This document shows, one piece after another, positions 38,001 to 44,836 of a stretch of DNA of 64,000 nucleotides. Below the pieces are notes generated by a model. That model was not told the DNA's origin and did not search any database. It was given only the letters and a program-made list of their open reading frames with translations. The stretch comes from JAWKTM01 sp041399085 (GTDB lineage Bacteria > Planctomycetota > Planctomycetia > Pirellulales > Pirellulaceae). Positions within the stretch are counted from its first letter, which is position 1; every line of letters starts with the position of its first letter. The position numbers were made by a program, and so were the translations under genes. The stretch lies in contig JAWKTM010000021.1 in NCBI GenBank assembly GCA_041399085.1, positions 43,297 through 107,296 on the forward strand, read 5' to 3'.

Positions 38001-38405
38001 TTGGTCGAGGCGAGTTGGTAGGTTGGGTTTGCGATCCAGCTCTTGTCGCTGGTGGTTGAACTGCAAGTTCAACTCCTGGCGAATAAACGACAGGGACTGT
38101 TGCGGCGTCTGTTGGTAGGTCAACAACGCTTGGCGATAGCGAATTTCCTGCACTCGTTGCGTGTAGCCGTACCGCTTGATCCAAGCGTCCAGCAGCTCGG
38201 CGACCTTGGCGTGGTCGCCTGTGTTTTGGTGATGCAGGGCATGGAAATAGTAATAGTCCTCCGTGCCGGGGATGAGCTGTCGCAAAGGAACGGTGCGGTC
38301 CGTGGCTGGCGAGAAATCTTCGATAAAGCCGATTTCCTCGGCGCGAGCCACGCCGAACGCTAGACAGACAACGATTGGGAATACTGCCGCCAGCCGTTTC
38401 ATCAT
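32034..38405 (-). CDS. Giant exported protein with alpha-2-macroglobulin-like beta domains
   Basis: The product is 2123 aa. ATG 38405 follows AAGGA and starts a signal peptide (MMKRLAAVFPIVVCLAFGVA). Residues ~25-370 are helical and tetratricopeptide-like. The next ~700 residues hold beta-sandwich stretches resembling MG domains of bacterial macroglobulins (REPGVYVVDFIGNGKSS; VPNAKVYFGGHEYTADDQGH). An Ala/Pro-rich linker and a charged coiled coil (AEKAAAGKRLAEEQLGELQ) lie near the middle. Further MG-like modules follow (VVVTNPTSTPRKLDLLLQVP). No GCGEQ thioester motif is seen. It is probably periplasmic or on the surface; the function is unknown. Confidence 0.8.
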   Translation of the reverse strand: MMKRLAAVFPIVVCLAFGVARAEEIGFIEDFSPATDRTVPLRQLIPGTEDYYYFHALHHQNTGDHAKVAELLDAWIKRYGYTQRVQEIRYRQALLTYQQTPQQSLSFIRQELNLQFNHQRQELDRKPNLPTRLDQQAIGQSVHAAGDESLSESARLRGFGLDWLVSTELNADRLRNLLQRLERPDQPKLPELIVADLNHPNSPGFGQYTIHRQLLLSQLQELLKLRPSLLSDTNFVNIYISKLHPNDDVDWRHNNVAKRAYLDRLWDFVEELPPAFNSLKAHILYHRLVFDRSQGVYDKERFLTYLKLPRHVVYIEPKFMAEPENRRYAADLNANYEPQTMLTIIGTDEPLVRSYLEHFFIEEDSYQPYAPYVENNYLKRIFAITKIVNGQGDPERWYSMLTPAEYQQLKERVDLDFAHTNDEQFDADEPVSLDMWVKNVDKLIVKVYEINTLNFYRDNQREVSTDIVLEGLVPNAEATYEYAEPSLRRVRRHFDFPSLREPGVYVVDFIGNGKSSRALIRKGQLHFIARTSTAGHVLTILNASNEIVPNAKVYFGGHEYTADDQGHVAIPFSTNPGQQPIVLATAKFASLQFLQHDAENYSLTAGIHVDREQLLEREKARVLIRPGLNLNGTPVTLSLLEDLRLTITSTDIDGVSASKEVDDLKLDENQDIVHEFQTPQRLSTISFTLQAKVKSLTRSEKVTLTSSATFTLNQIDTTDKIQDLFLTAVEGQYVLALLGKTGEILPDRAIQLKVKHRDFRDEYHANLQTDETGTVWLGPLHDIAQVTATEPGGVSHTWQLREDRHSYYSAIHGRAGSIVEVPYMGTKAQVTRDEVSFLELRGDTFVADRFDALSIDGGILRVGELPPGDYDLLLKRSGARMRIRLTDGAKLDDWVLGEYRQLETRDNSPLQLDPIQVGEKTITVNVRNANPFTRVHVFATRFVPAYDPFGNLSIVRDAEPSRYLLPEQLSHFMEGRIIGDEIRYILDRKYAPKYPGNMLERPELLLNPWAIRQTETSQQEAQLGSEFAPSADPQAMTAKPGQGGRGVDGERTDFSTLDFLALDSAVLLNLAPNEEGQLTLDRDALGPHQHLHIVAVDPQNTVYRTTSLAAGDVPFEDLRLADGLDPDKHFTQQKQTSVIQPGEEFVLPDITSSRFELYDSLRRVHSLYVTLSNNPNLVEFNFVLNWPKLTPDEKRSKYSQYASHELHFFLAQKDPQWFNENIRPYLENKKDKTFLDQYLLGENLSQYLFPWEFERLNIVERILLGRRLEAEASAMQRHVHERYELLPPNIDRRNFLFETALKGSSLETDDRLGVMDALKKTKQEQAEFRGEAKDADRALQFGGQAMNRNGTALFGRANAPQPAAPPAAAMPALAEKAAAGKRLAEEQLGELQNARKEMESGLARRRQAGADDKSERAYFKADEKLRAKMQQLYRQVDKTKEWVENNYYHLPIEQQNGDLVTVNAFWNDFAQHPADQPFYSTNMAEASRNFTEMMFALSVLDLPFEAGEHQTEYEKAAMTLEVGSPSIVYHEEIKQAEQMALQTPILVSQNFFRHGDRYAHVDGEQRDKYVTDEFLVHAVYGCQVVVTNPTSTPRKLDLLLQVPNGAIPVMGSKYTRSVHINLQPFNTQTVEYHFYFPAAGEFTHYPVHVAQNEELLAYADPVKLNVVAKPSKIDRESWQYISQYGTDAQVMEFLRQHNLQRLELDKIAFRMRDKAFFQQVVNYLAEQHAYNQTLWSYSVYHDVPDQVKQFLKHADSYINQVGWYIDSPLLELDPIARHIYQHMEYKPLVNARRHQLGNRREIVNDRFHQQYHRFLKLLSYHAEPTDEQELEATYYLLLQERVAEAFDFFGRVNPEQLNERLQYDYFTAYLAFYKADPQQARDIAENYSNHPVDRWREAFLAIVAQADEIEGAGVEVIDDENLAQSQTKLAAADTSFDFEVESQEVRIDYQNVERVRVNFYLMDIEMLFSRNPFVQQYSSQFSYIQPNQSQVVALPKNKTSFAFSLPAELRNQNVLVEISAGGQTKSEAYYSNSLAVQVIENYGQVRVAHENSKKALAGVYVKVYARMSDGSVKFYKDGYTDLRGRFDFTSLSTNELDNVEKFSLLILSEEHGAVVREANPPRR

Positions 38406-38632
38406 TGTTTTCCTTCTCACCGAAAGAATCGAAACCCGAACACGACACGCCGCGACGGGTTGGTTTCGCAAGTATATGTCCAACTTCCTTCGCCTTACTG
38501 GGCCGCGGGCAAATCCACCGAATCGTTCAACCTGCCAGCGACCGCACGCCCCGAACGGCGTCTATCGTACCGCCTGCGAGGATTGCGCGAGATAGACGCA
38601 ACTTCGCCGCCGCCAGTTCCCAACGGCTTCGG

Positions 38633-39007
38633 TCACGAGTCGGTTGGCCGGTTGGCAGCGCGGCGGAGATAATCGCGGTGGCTTCTCGGTCGAACTGTCC
38701 GCGTTAGGACTTGGTGGCAACCGGCCTCGCGAGCGGCTTCCAGACGTGCGGCTTGAACATGTGGACCGTAAGCCAGAATTTGCAGCGTCGGATACGAGGC
38801 GCGTGCATCGGCCACAAGCGACGCGATGTCGAGCCCCGAAAGCGTCAAGTCGACCATTAGCAGTTGCGTTTGTTCGCCGATGGCTGCCAAGGCTGCTTCC
38901 GCATTGCGAACGATCGAAAGACCGACGCCCAGTTGCCGCGCGGCTTGTTCGATTCGCGAAGCGAAGAGCAGGTCCGCGGTGAGGTAAACAATTTGCATCG
39001 TGTTCAC
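38633..39007 (-). CDS. Receiver-like protein, C-terminus probably frameshifted
   Basis: The product is 124 aa. QIVYLTADLLFASRIEQAAR, then LLMVDLTLSGLDIASLV (Asp at the receiver phospho-site) and QILAYGPHVQAARLEAARE give a receiver fold without the usual acidic pair. After CHQVLTR the frame ends in RPRSHRDYLRRAANRPTDS. One frame over, GQFDREATAIISAAL continues more naturally, explained by loss of one CG from a CGCG run near 38712. Its start overlaps the glnB stop by four bases, so it is translationally coupled to P-II. Confidence 0.65.
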   Translation of the reverse strand: MNTMQIVYLTADLLFASRIEQAARQLGVGLSIVRNAEAALAAIGEQTQLLMVDLTLSGLDIASLVADARASYPTLQILAYGPHVQAARLEAAREAGCHQVLTRTVRPRSHRDYLRRAANRPTDS

Positions 39008-39351
39008 ACCGCTTCCGGCCCGCGGACGTTGCCGCCGATTTGAATGGCTTGCTCCATCGGCATGACAAATATCTTGCCGTCGCCGATGTTCCCTTCCGAT
39101 CCGGTCCGAGCGACTCGGATGATCGTGTCCAACGTCCGTTCCAAGAAGTCGTCGTTCACCGCGATTTCCAGGGCAACTTTGCGTAAAAGGTGCGTTCGAT
39201 ATTCGACACCTCGGTACAACTCGGTTTGGCCGCGCTGTCGGCCGAAGCCTTGAGCGTCGGCAATCGTCATCCGCTCGACGCCAATCTTGGCGAGAGCTTC
39301 GCGCACCGGTTCAAGCTTCGTCGGCTGTATCAGCGCGATGATCATTTTCAT
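39004..39351 (-). CDS. glnB: Nitrogen regulatory protein P-II
   Basis: The product is 115 aa, standard length. MKMIIALIQPTKLEPVREAL opens the fold. The T-loop has TELYRGVEYRTHLL with the Tyr that is uridylylated in GlnB/GlnK, and RTGSEGNIGDGKIFVMPM is the nucleotide-binding B-loop. P-II senses 2-oxoglutarate and ATP/ADP and controls nitrogen assimilation. ATG 39351 is set by family length. It lies between a small membrane protein gene and a receiver-like gene; no ammonium transporter is adjacent. Confidence 0.94.
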   Translation of the reverse strand: MKMIIALIQPTKLEPVREALAKIGVERMTIADAQGFGRQRGQTELYRGVEYRTHLLRKVALEIAVNDDFLERTLDTIIRVARTGSEGNIGDGKIFVMPMEQAIQIGGNVRGPEAV

Positions 39352-39356
39352 CCGTG

Positions 39357-39641
39357 TCAACTCCGGTGTTCGTCCCGCTCCGACCGCTCGCTTGAAACAC
39401 GACTTGATTCGATGGCCGGCCGATCCATGATACCGACCACCACGGCGCCGATCGCGGCGATTAACAAAATTAAATCGGAGGTCAGCAAAATCAAACAACC
39501 CATGCCGCCCCACCACAACACGCGAGCGGCCGCGGCGTCGCCAACCGCCGTGCTTAATCCAAACGCGGCCATCAGCACGGCGAACACAACCAATAGCACC
39601 GGCAGCGCAAGCACCAACGCGGTAATTACTGAACGCAGCAT
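39357..39641 (-). CDS. Small two-helix membrane protein upstream of glnB
   Basis: The product is 94 aa from ATG 39641, preceded by GGGGG. Two long hydrophobic helices (VITALVLALPVLLVVFAVLM and GCLILLTSDLILLIAAIGAV) are joined by a short loop, with a charged Ser/Glu/Arg tail (SSERSERDEHRS). Its stop lies five bases before the glnB start, indicating one operon. It may be a membrane partner for P-II; this is inference from position only. Confidence 0.7.
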   Translation of the reverse strand: MLRSVITALVLALPVLLVVFAVLMAAFGLSTAVGDAAAARVLWWGGMGCLILLTSDLILLIAAIGAVVVGIMDRPAIESSRVSSERSERDEHRS

Positions 39642-39705
39642 GATACCCCCAATCGGCAGCTTTCCCAAGTTTTGGCTAGTCTTGTCAAGCGGCGGAGATT
39701 CGTCA

Positions 39706-40192
39706 ATGGACTCGAGCGAGTGGCAATTTGATTTGGAAGGCATGCGGGTCGCCGGCCAGATCGACTTTGCATCCTGGCGACTCGGCTGGAACAGTGTGTC
39801 CTCGCGTCTCACGCGGGCGGCTCGCGCGGGATCGAGGGTCGCGCGGAGCGATCTCGGCGACGGTTTTCGGCGGAATCTGGCGGGAATCGACTGGATCAAT
39901 TTGTCGGCGCTGTCGCACGGCCTAGGTTTGTGTGAGTTCGCGATACGAACCTGACTTGTCTTCGCGAACGGCAAGCAGACAGTGCTTTTCGTAAAGGCCA
40001 ACGGGCATTCGCCCATTGTCGCGCGGCACGCGGCGTTGGTGATTCCGACCATGTGGCGGCCGGTACGCTGGCCCCGGGATTCGAGGCAAGTGTGCGCCCC
40101 TTTTGGGGCTTGACTTCGCATGTCGATTTCAACCATGTCGGACTTTATCCACCGCACACCACAAGCCGCTTGCCGCTCGCGCCTGCATAGCA
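39706..40192 (+). pseudogene. Broken gene of unknown family
   Basis: ATG 39706 opens MDSSEWQFDLEGMRVAGQ, later LAGIDWINLSALSHGLGLCE, then an in-frame TGA at 39952. The same frame continues VFANGKQTVLFVKANGHSP and IVARHAALVIPTMW. One frame over, AAGTLAPGFEASVRPFWG and LTSHVDFNHVGLYPPHT run to a stop at 40190. The three pieces in order have protein-like composition and suggest one gene of about 160 aa with a nonsense codon and one indel. The family was not recognised. Confidence 0.45.
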
Positions 40193-40228
40193 ACAAATTG
40201 TCTTGTCATTGAATTAAGGGGTGGGATC

Positions 40229-41485
40229 ATGGCTTATGCCAAACGTATCGGCGTGTTGACTTCCGGCGGCGATTGTCCTGGCTTGAACGCCGTCATTCGT
40301 GGCGTCGTGAAGAGCGCGAACTGTCATGGCTATGATGTTGTGGGATTCTTGAAAGGCTATGAGGGATTAGTCGATCCGGTCTGTTATGTCCCGTTGAATC
40401 AAAAGAATACGAGTGGCATCTTGAATCAAGGTGGCACGATTCTGGGGTCGACCAACAAAGGCCGCTTCAATGCCACGGTGGGTGAATCGCAACGAGCCGA
40501 GTTGGACCGCGACCTGTTGGTGGGTGTCGAGACTACCTTTGAACAATTGAACCTTAGCGGTTTAATCTGTATTGGCGGCGATGGTTCATTGCGGATCGCC
40601 CAACAATTCCACGAATTTGGCTTGCCCGTGGTGGGCGTGCCGAAGACCATCGACAACGATCTGTCGTCGACGGCATTTACGTTTGGTTTTGACAGTGCCG
40701 TCGAATGTGCGACGGACGCTTTGGACCGCCTGCACACGACGGCGGCCAGCCATGATCGTGTGATGGTATTGGAAGTGATGGGGCGCCATGCGGGATGGAT
40801 CGCTTTGCACGCCGGCATTGCTGGCGGCGGCGACGTGATTCTAATTCCCGAAATCGACTGGACGTTTGAAAGCGTCTGTCAGAAAGTGTTAGACCGCGAA
40901 CGCGCCGGCAAGCGATTTACGTTGGTCGTCGTGGCCGAGGGCGCGAAGCTGCCTCATGGCGGATTGGTGACGGTCGAACGACGTCAAGAGAGTCGGCAAA
41001 CACGATTGGGCGGCATCGGAAACGTGGTGGCTACCGAGATTGAAACGCGCCTCGGCCGCGATACGCGAACCGTGGTGTTAGGCCATTTGCAACGAGGCGG
41101 CGGTCCCACATCGTTTGATCGAGTGTTGGCAACTCAATTCGGAGCTCACGCCGTGCGTTTGATCGTCGAAGGCCGGTTGGGAGAAATGGTATGTTACCAA
41201 CCGCCGACCATCAGCAGCGTATCGATCGAAGCGGCCATTGGCGAGCTGTCGCGGGTCGATGCATCGGGTTCCGCGGTACAAGCCGCTCGGGCCTGGGAGT
41301 CTGTTTCGGCGATCATCCCAGCAGCGAACGACCGTTCCACGGGCGTCGAGCCACGGATGCACGTCGAGCATGCCGGCCGATTTGGACGAGTCGTCAGCAA
41401 GCATGCCGGCATTCATCGCCGAAACGGCCGGGCATGGAACGAAGTCGACCAACTAGAATCGCTCGTGGAACAAGCCGTGTGTTAG
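40229..41485 (+). CDS. pfkA: 6-phosphofructokinase, C-terminus shifted
   Basis: The ORF is 418 aa. RIGVLTSGGDCPGLNAVIRG is the nucleotide-binding start, GLICIGGDGSLRIAQQF has Gly at the position that favours ATP, and GVPKTIDNDLSSTAFTFGF carries the catalytic TIDND with Lys before it, as in group III PFKs. MGRHAGWIALHAG and GHLQRGGGPTSFDRVLA complete the active site. After SAVQAAR the frame reads AWESVSAIIP. One frame over, LGVCFGD matches the usual family end. Loss of one C from CCC near 41290 explains this, making the last ~60 residues spurious. AAGGGG precedes ATG 40229. Confidence 0.9.
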   Translation: MAYAKRIGVLTSGGDCPGLNAVIRGVVKSANCHGYDVVGFLKGYEGLVDPVCYVPLNQKNTSGILNQGGTILGSTNKGRFNATVGESQRAELDRDLLVGVETTFEQLNLSGLICIGGDGSLRIAQQFHEFGLPVVGVPKTIDNDLSSTAFTFGFDSAVECATDALDRLHTTAASHDRVMVLEVMGRHAGWIALHAGIAGGGDVILIPEIDWTFESVCQKVLDRERAGKRFTLVVVAEGAKLPHGGLVTVERRQESRQTRLGGIGNVVATEIETRLGRDTRTVVLGHLQRGGGPTSFDRVLATQFGAHAVRLIVEGRLGEMVCYQPPTISSVSIEAAIGELSRVDASGSAVQAARAWESVSAIIPAANDRSTGVEPRMHVEHAGRFGRVVSKHAGIHRRNGRAWNEVDQLESLVEQAVC

Positions 41486-41594
41486 GAATAGTGCCCTTTC
41501 GATACAACGTAACTGATCCCCCAGACCGCTCTTAATTGCGATTGAAGAGCGAGCGAAATGGTATGGGATCGGCCCTCTAGCGTTGCTGCTAATT

Positions 41595-41700
41595 CTCAAA
41601 TTGCTCTCGGTGAGACTCTTTGAAACGCGGAGGCGCCGGAGAGGGCGGACTGCCAACTCTGCGTTTTCCGCGTCTCTGCGTTTTGTCTTTTTGGCTGATG
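41595..41700. repeat. Dispersed repeat related to CGCAGAGACGCGGA
   Basis: The stretch contains GAAACGCGGAGGCGCCGGAG and, 40 bp on, TGCGTTTTCCGCGTCTCTGCGTTTTG. The latter is the reverse of an AACGCAGAGACGCGGAAAACGC motif often scattered between genes in several phyla. It lies between pfkA and the broken DUF1559 gene. No open frame of protein-like composition spans it. Confidence 0.45.
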
Positions 41701-41794
41701 AGTCGTTTGTGTTCTCGACAAGAAGTGTTATGATGTGGCCGCTGTGGTTTTGGACAGTTGCCGTTTCCTGTCGACGAAAGCGAATTGAAACTCC

Positions 41795-42849
41795 ATGAGT
41801 AACGCACTTACCCGCCTGAATCGTTTCCGCCCACCAAACCGGCGGCTACCGGTGGCAAAGCGATTGCCAGTTTGGTTCTGGGATTGGTCTCGTTTTGCAT
41901 TCCAATCGTTGGCGGATTGCTGGCGATCGTTTTTGGGGCGTTGGCTCTGGGGCAGATTAAGCGTGGCCGTGGTCAAGTGGGCGGTCAGGGGCTGGCGATT
42001 GCCGGGTTGGCGGCAGGGTGCTTGTCGACGCTCGGCTCGTGCTTGATGGTTCCGGCAGCTCGTGCTGCCCGCGGTTCAAGCTGGCCGGGAGGCCGCCCGG
42101 CGTGGCGTCCTCCAATAACCTGAAGCAAATCGGTCTTGCGATTCACAACTATCACGACGTGTACAAGAGCTTTCCGCCTCAAGGCACCGAGTGGATTAAG
42201 GCGCTAATGCCGATTCGGACAACGAGAATCGCGGCCGTCGAAACTGGAACCTCGCGAGATGTTGAGCTGGCGAGTCGAATCTTGCCGTTCATCGAGTGTT
42301 CCGCGCTCTTCGAGCAGTTCGATTTCAACCAGCCCTGGGATCATCCAACCAATATGGCGTTGGTCTCGCAGATGCCGGAGGTCACGTCTCACCGAACCGA
42401 CCGGAGAACGATGGGAAGACGTTATGTGGGGGCTGTGTACGCGGCGAACGTCGATGCTGGGCCGGGCGTGTCGGATTCGCAAGCATATTCGCTTTTGGGG
42501 GCACAATTTTTGATGACGGTCGCGGCGAGAGCCGGGTTCAATCGCAGTCGTTTTCGCGACGTCATCGATGGAACCTCCAACACCATCATGGTTGTCAGGC
42601 CGACGCGGATCAGGCGGTGATCTGGACGAAGCCCGACGATTGGGAGATGGATTTGAACAATCCACACCGGGGTTGGGCAATCTACGGCCTGGCGGTTTCT
42701 TGGCGTTGTTTGGTGACGCTTCCGTGAAATTCATTCGGGCGGATTTACGGGACGATACGCTGGTGAATTTGTTCGTGCGGGGCGATGGGAATCCGATTGA
42801 CCCGAAGGATGCTTTTGGGGAACAGGCAGGGACGGGCAATCGATATTGA
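41795..42849 (+). pseudogene. DUF4190-DUF1559 protein, multiply frameshifted
   Basis: After MSNA the natural frame shifts to TYPPESFPPTKPAATGGKAI, then SLVLGLVSFCIPIVGGLLAI and LGQIKRGRGQVGGQGLAIAG (DUF4190 membrane helices). In further frames come SSNNLKQIGLAIHNYHDVYK, ILPFIECSALFEQFDF, QAVIWTKPDDWEMDLNNPH and GGFLALFGDASVKFIRADLR, the DUF1559 core and tail. At least five indels break it. Family members with this fusion are about 330-350 aa, matching the 1055-bp span. The open frames here are fragments only. Confidence 0.8.
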
Positions 42850-42887
42850 AGCTTCCGCGGCGCGCTGGTTGCGGCGGAGCGCATAAA

Positions 42888-42925
42888 AGGTTCTGGTATG
42901 TCGCTCCGTCGTCATACCAGAACCT
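42888..42925. terminator. Perfect 13-bp hairpin after the broken DUF1559 gene
   Basis: AGGTTCTGGTATG, a 12-base loop, then CATACCAGAACCT. The stem is perfect, but the stem does not end in a T run, so a transcription stop or RNA-processing role is inferred from position only. Confidence 0.6.
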
Positions 42926-43495
42926 CTATCCTGAAACGAAAACAGCCTTTTGAGCTGTTTCCGCCCTCCCGGGCGTTGTTGATGTTATTGGTATCGGTTC
43001 GCTCGCTCGCGACGCTTCAGCCGATTCTGCATTTTTGTCCGTCGATGCAGTGGGCGGCGTTGTCGCGCTCGCGGGATTGTGCTGCCAAGCGGCAGAGGAT
43101 CGTCGCCTTTCGCTCCGCGATTCGTCGCCTTTCGCTCCGCGAAAGTAGCGTTTGCGGAACATGACGGCTGGCGGTCCTTGCGGAGCGAAGCGTTAATTTC
43201 GCGGAGACGCTGCTTTTGTGGAGACGCTGCTTTCGCGGAGCGAAAAACAACGACTATGAGCGACTTCGAGTGAACTGCGAAGCGGATTAACGGTTTGTGC
43301 CGAGTTTGCCGATCGTTAGGGAGAGACGGCGCGGAGCGATTTCGCGCCGTTTGCGACTTTTCCCGCCGAGCGATTGTCGACTCGGGCCGAAGCGGCGTAT
43401 GATGATTTGCCGCTTGGCGCGAGGCTCGGTCGTTCGACTGCCCGCCACCCGTCGACCTTGTTTCTCAAGGTCGGCACTGCTCCGCACCCACGCTT
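42926..43495. other. Repeat-bearing intergenic region before the protein kinase
   Basis: This gap of 570 bases contains the CTTTCGCTCCGCGAAAG-type repeats (43100-43250). Short frames on both strands are produced by the repeats. From 43290 to 43495 the sequence is GC-rich without a recognised promoter. Confidence 0.5.
43100..43250. repeat. CTTTCGCTCCGCGAAAG repeat cluster
   Basis: TCGTCGCCTTTCGCTCCGCG occurs twice in direct order (about 43100 and 43124), followed by AAAGTAGCGTTTGCGG. Inverted copies follow (GCGGAGACGCTGCTTT twice, then TTTCGCGGAGCGAAAAACAA). The arms can pair across the cluster. One further copy is at 7538-7575. Confidence 0.65.
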
Positions 43496-44806
43496 ATGAT
43501 CGCCACCCGCAACTTGCTGCGTAGTCGTCAAAAACTCGGGAAATACCGGATCGAAACGCGTCTGGCCGAAGGCGGTTTCGCGGCGGTCTACAAGGCGCTC
43601 GACACGATCGAGGGCATTCACGTGGCGCTCAAGTCGCCGCATCCGAGTTTGGTGACGGAAAGCTTGATCGAGGACTTTCGCCGCGAAGTACGACTGGCTG
43701 CGCGGTTGGACCATCCGAACATCTTGCCGATCAAGAACGCCGAGTTCGTGGGCGACAACTTTATCGTCGCATTCGCGTTGGGGATCGGCACGCTGGCCGA
43801 TCGGTTGACGCGGCGACTGTCCGGCGAAACGGCGCTCGACTTCACCGAACAGATGCTCGAGGGGCTGTGCTACGCCCATGAGAACAGCATCATACATTGC
43901 GACGTGAAGCCGGAGAATTTCATTCTGTTTCCCGACGATCGTTTGCGGCTGACGGACTTCGGCATCGCCAAGGTCGCCATGCGAACGATCAAGGCGTCGG
44001 GCTCGGGAACGGTTGGCTACATCGCGCCCGAGCAGGCGATGGGCAAGCCGTCGTTTCGTTCCGACGTGTTTTCGGCGGGGCTGATTATCTATCGGATGTT
44101 TGCCGGCAAGCTGCCCGAGTGGCCGTTCGACTGGCCGCCGCCAGGCATCCGCCGGGCTCGACAGCGCGTGCATCCCGACTTTTTGGATTTCATGCGACGG
44201 GCGATTGAATTGGAGCCGCGGCGGCGATTTGCCGACGGCGGCCAGATGCTGCGAGCATTTCGGCGGCTGCGGGCGCGGGCGTTGAGCGTCAATCAGGATA
44301 CGCGGCGCGGCAACAGCGGCTCGTCGCGCACGCGGGACTGGAAGACGATCCGACGCCGCCAGTTCATGCAGCAGTTCGGCAAGGCGTTGGAATGCACGCA
44401 TCGCTGTCATCGTTGTGAAGGGCCGGTCAGCGAAGCGATGATGGCCTGCCCTTGGTGCGGCGTCGACCGCGGCGTGCATCGGGGCGAGACGCGCATGCCG
44501 GCGCACTGTCCGCGGTGTCATCGCGGGATGAAATTGGACTGGCCTTACTGTGCTTGGTGTTACGGTCCCGGTTTTCACGTCGGCACGCGTCGGCAATACA
44601 GCGACGTGCGGTATTCGGGCCGCTGCTCGAATCCCAGTTGCGAGCGTAAACTGTTGATGCCGTTCATGCGGTATTGTCCGTGGTGCCATCGCAAAGTGCG
44701 AAAGAAATGGATGGTTCCGGGGTCGACCGATCGTTGCGGCAATTGCGGCTGGGGAGTGGTCAAAGCGTTTTGGGACCACTGCCCGTGGTGTACCAAGCGG
44801 CTGTAG
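43496..44806 (+). CDS. Ser/Thr protein kinase with C-terminal zinc ribbons
   Basis: The product is 436 aa. The kinase domain covers about 17-270: glycine loop LAEGGFAAVY, VALK Lys46, catalytic loop HCDVKPEN (134-141), DFG (154-156) and GTVGYIAPEQ. The last ~120 residues hold repeated Cys pairs (CHRCEGP, CPWCGVD, CPRCHRGM, CAWCYGP, CGNCGWG, CPWCTKR), at least three zinc ribbons. No membrane helix is seen, unlike typical bacterial PknB kinases, so it is cytosolic. The PP2C gene follows after 30 bp, giving a writer/eraser pair. Confidence 0.9.
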   Translation: MIATRNLLRSRQKLGKYRIETRLAEGGFAAVYKALDTIEGIHVALKSPHPSLVTESLIEDFRREVRLAARLDHPNILPIKNAEFVGDNFIVAFALGIGTLADRLTRRLSGETALDFTEQMLEGLCYAHENSIIHCDVKPENFILFPDDRLRLTDFGIAKVAMRTIKASGSGTVGYIAPEQAMGKPSFRSDVFSAGLIIYRMFAGKLPEWPFDWPPPGIRRARQRVHPDFLDFMRRAIELEPRRRFADGGQMLRAFRRLRARALSVNQDTRRGNSGSSRTRDWKTIRRRQFMQQFGKALECTHRCHRCEGPVSEAMMACPWCGVDRGVHRGETRMPAHCPRCHRGMKLDWPYCAWCYGPGFHVGTRRQYSDVRYSGRCSNPSCERKLLMPFMRYCPWCHRKVRKKWMVPGSTDRCGNCGWGVVKAFWDHCPWCTKRL

Positions 44807-44836
44807 CCGTGCGACTCGCAACGCGGAAAAACAAGG

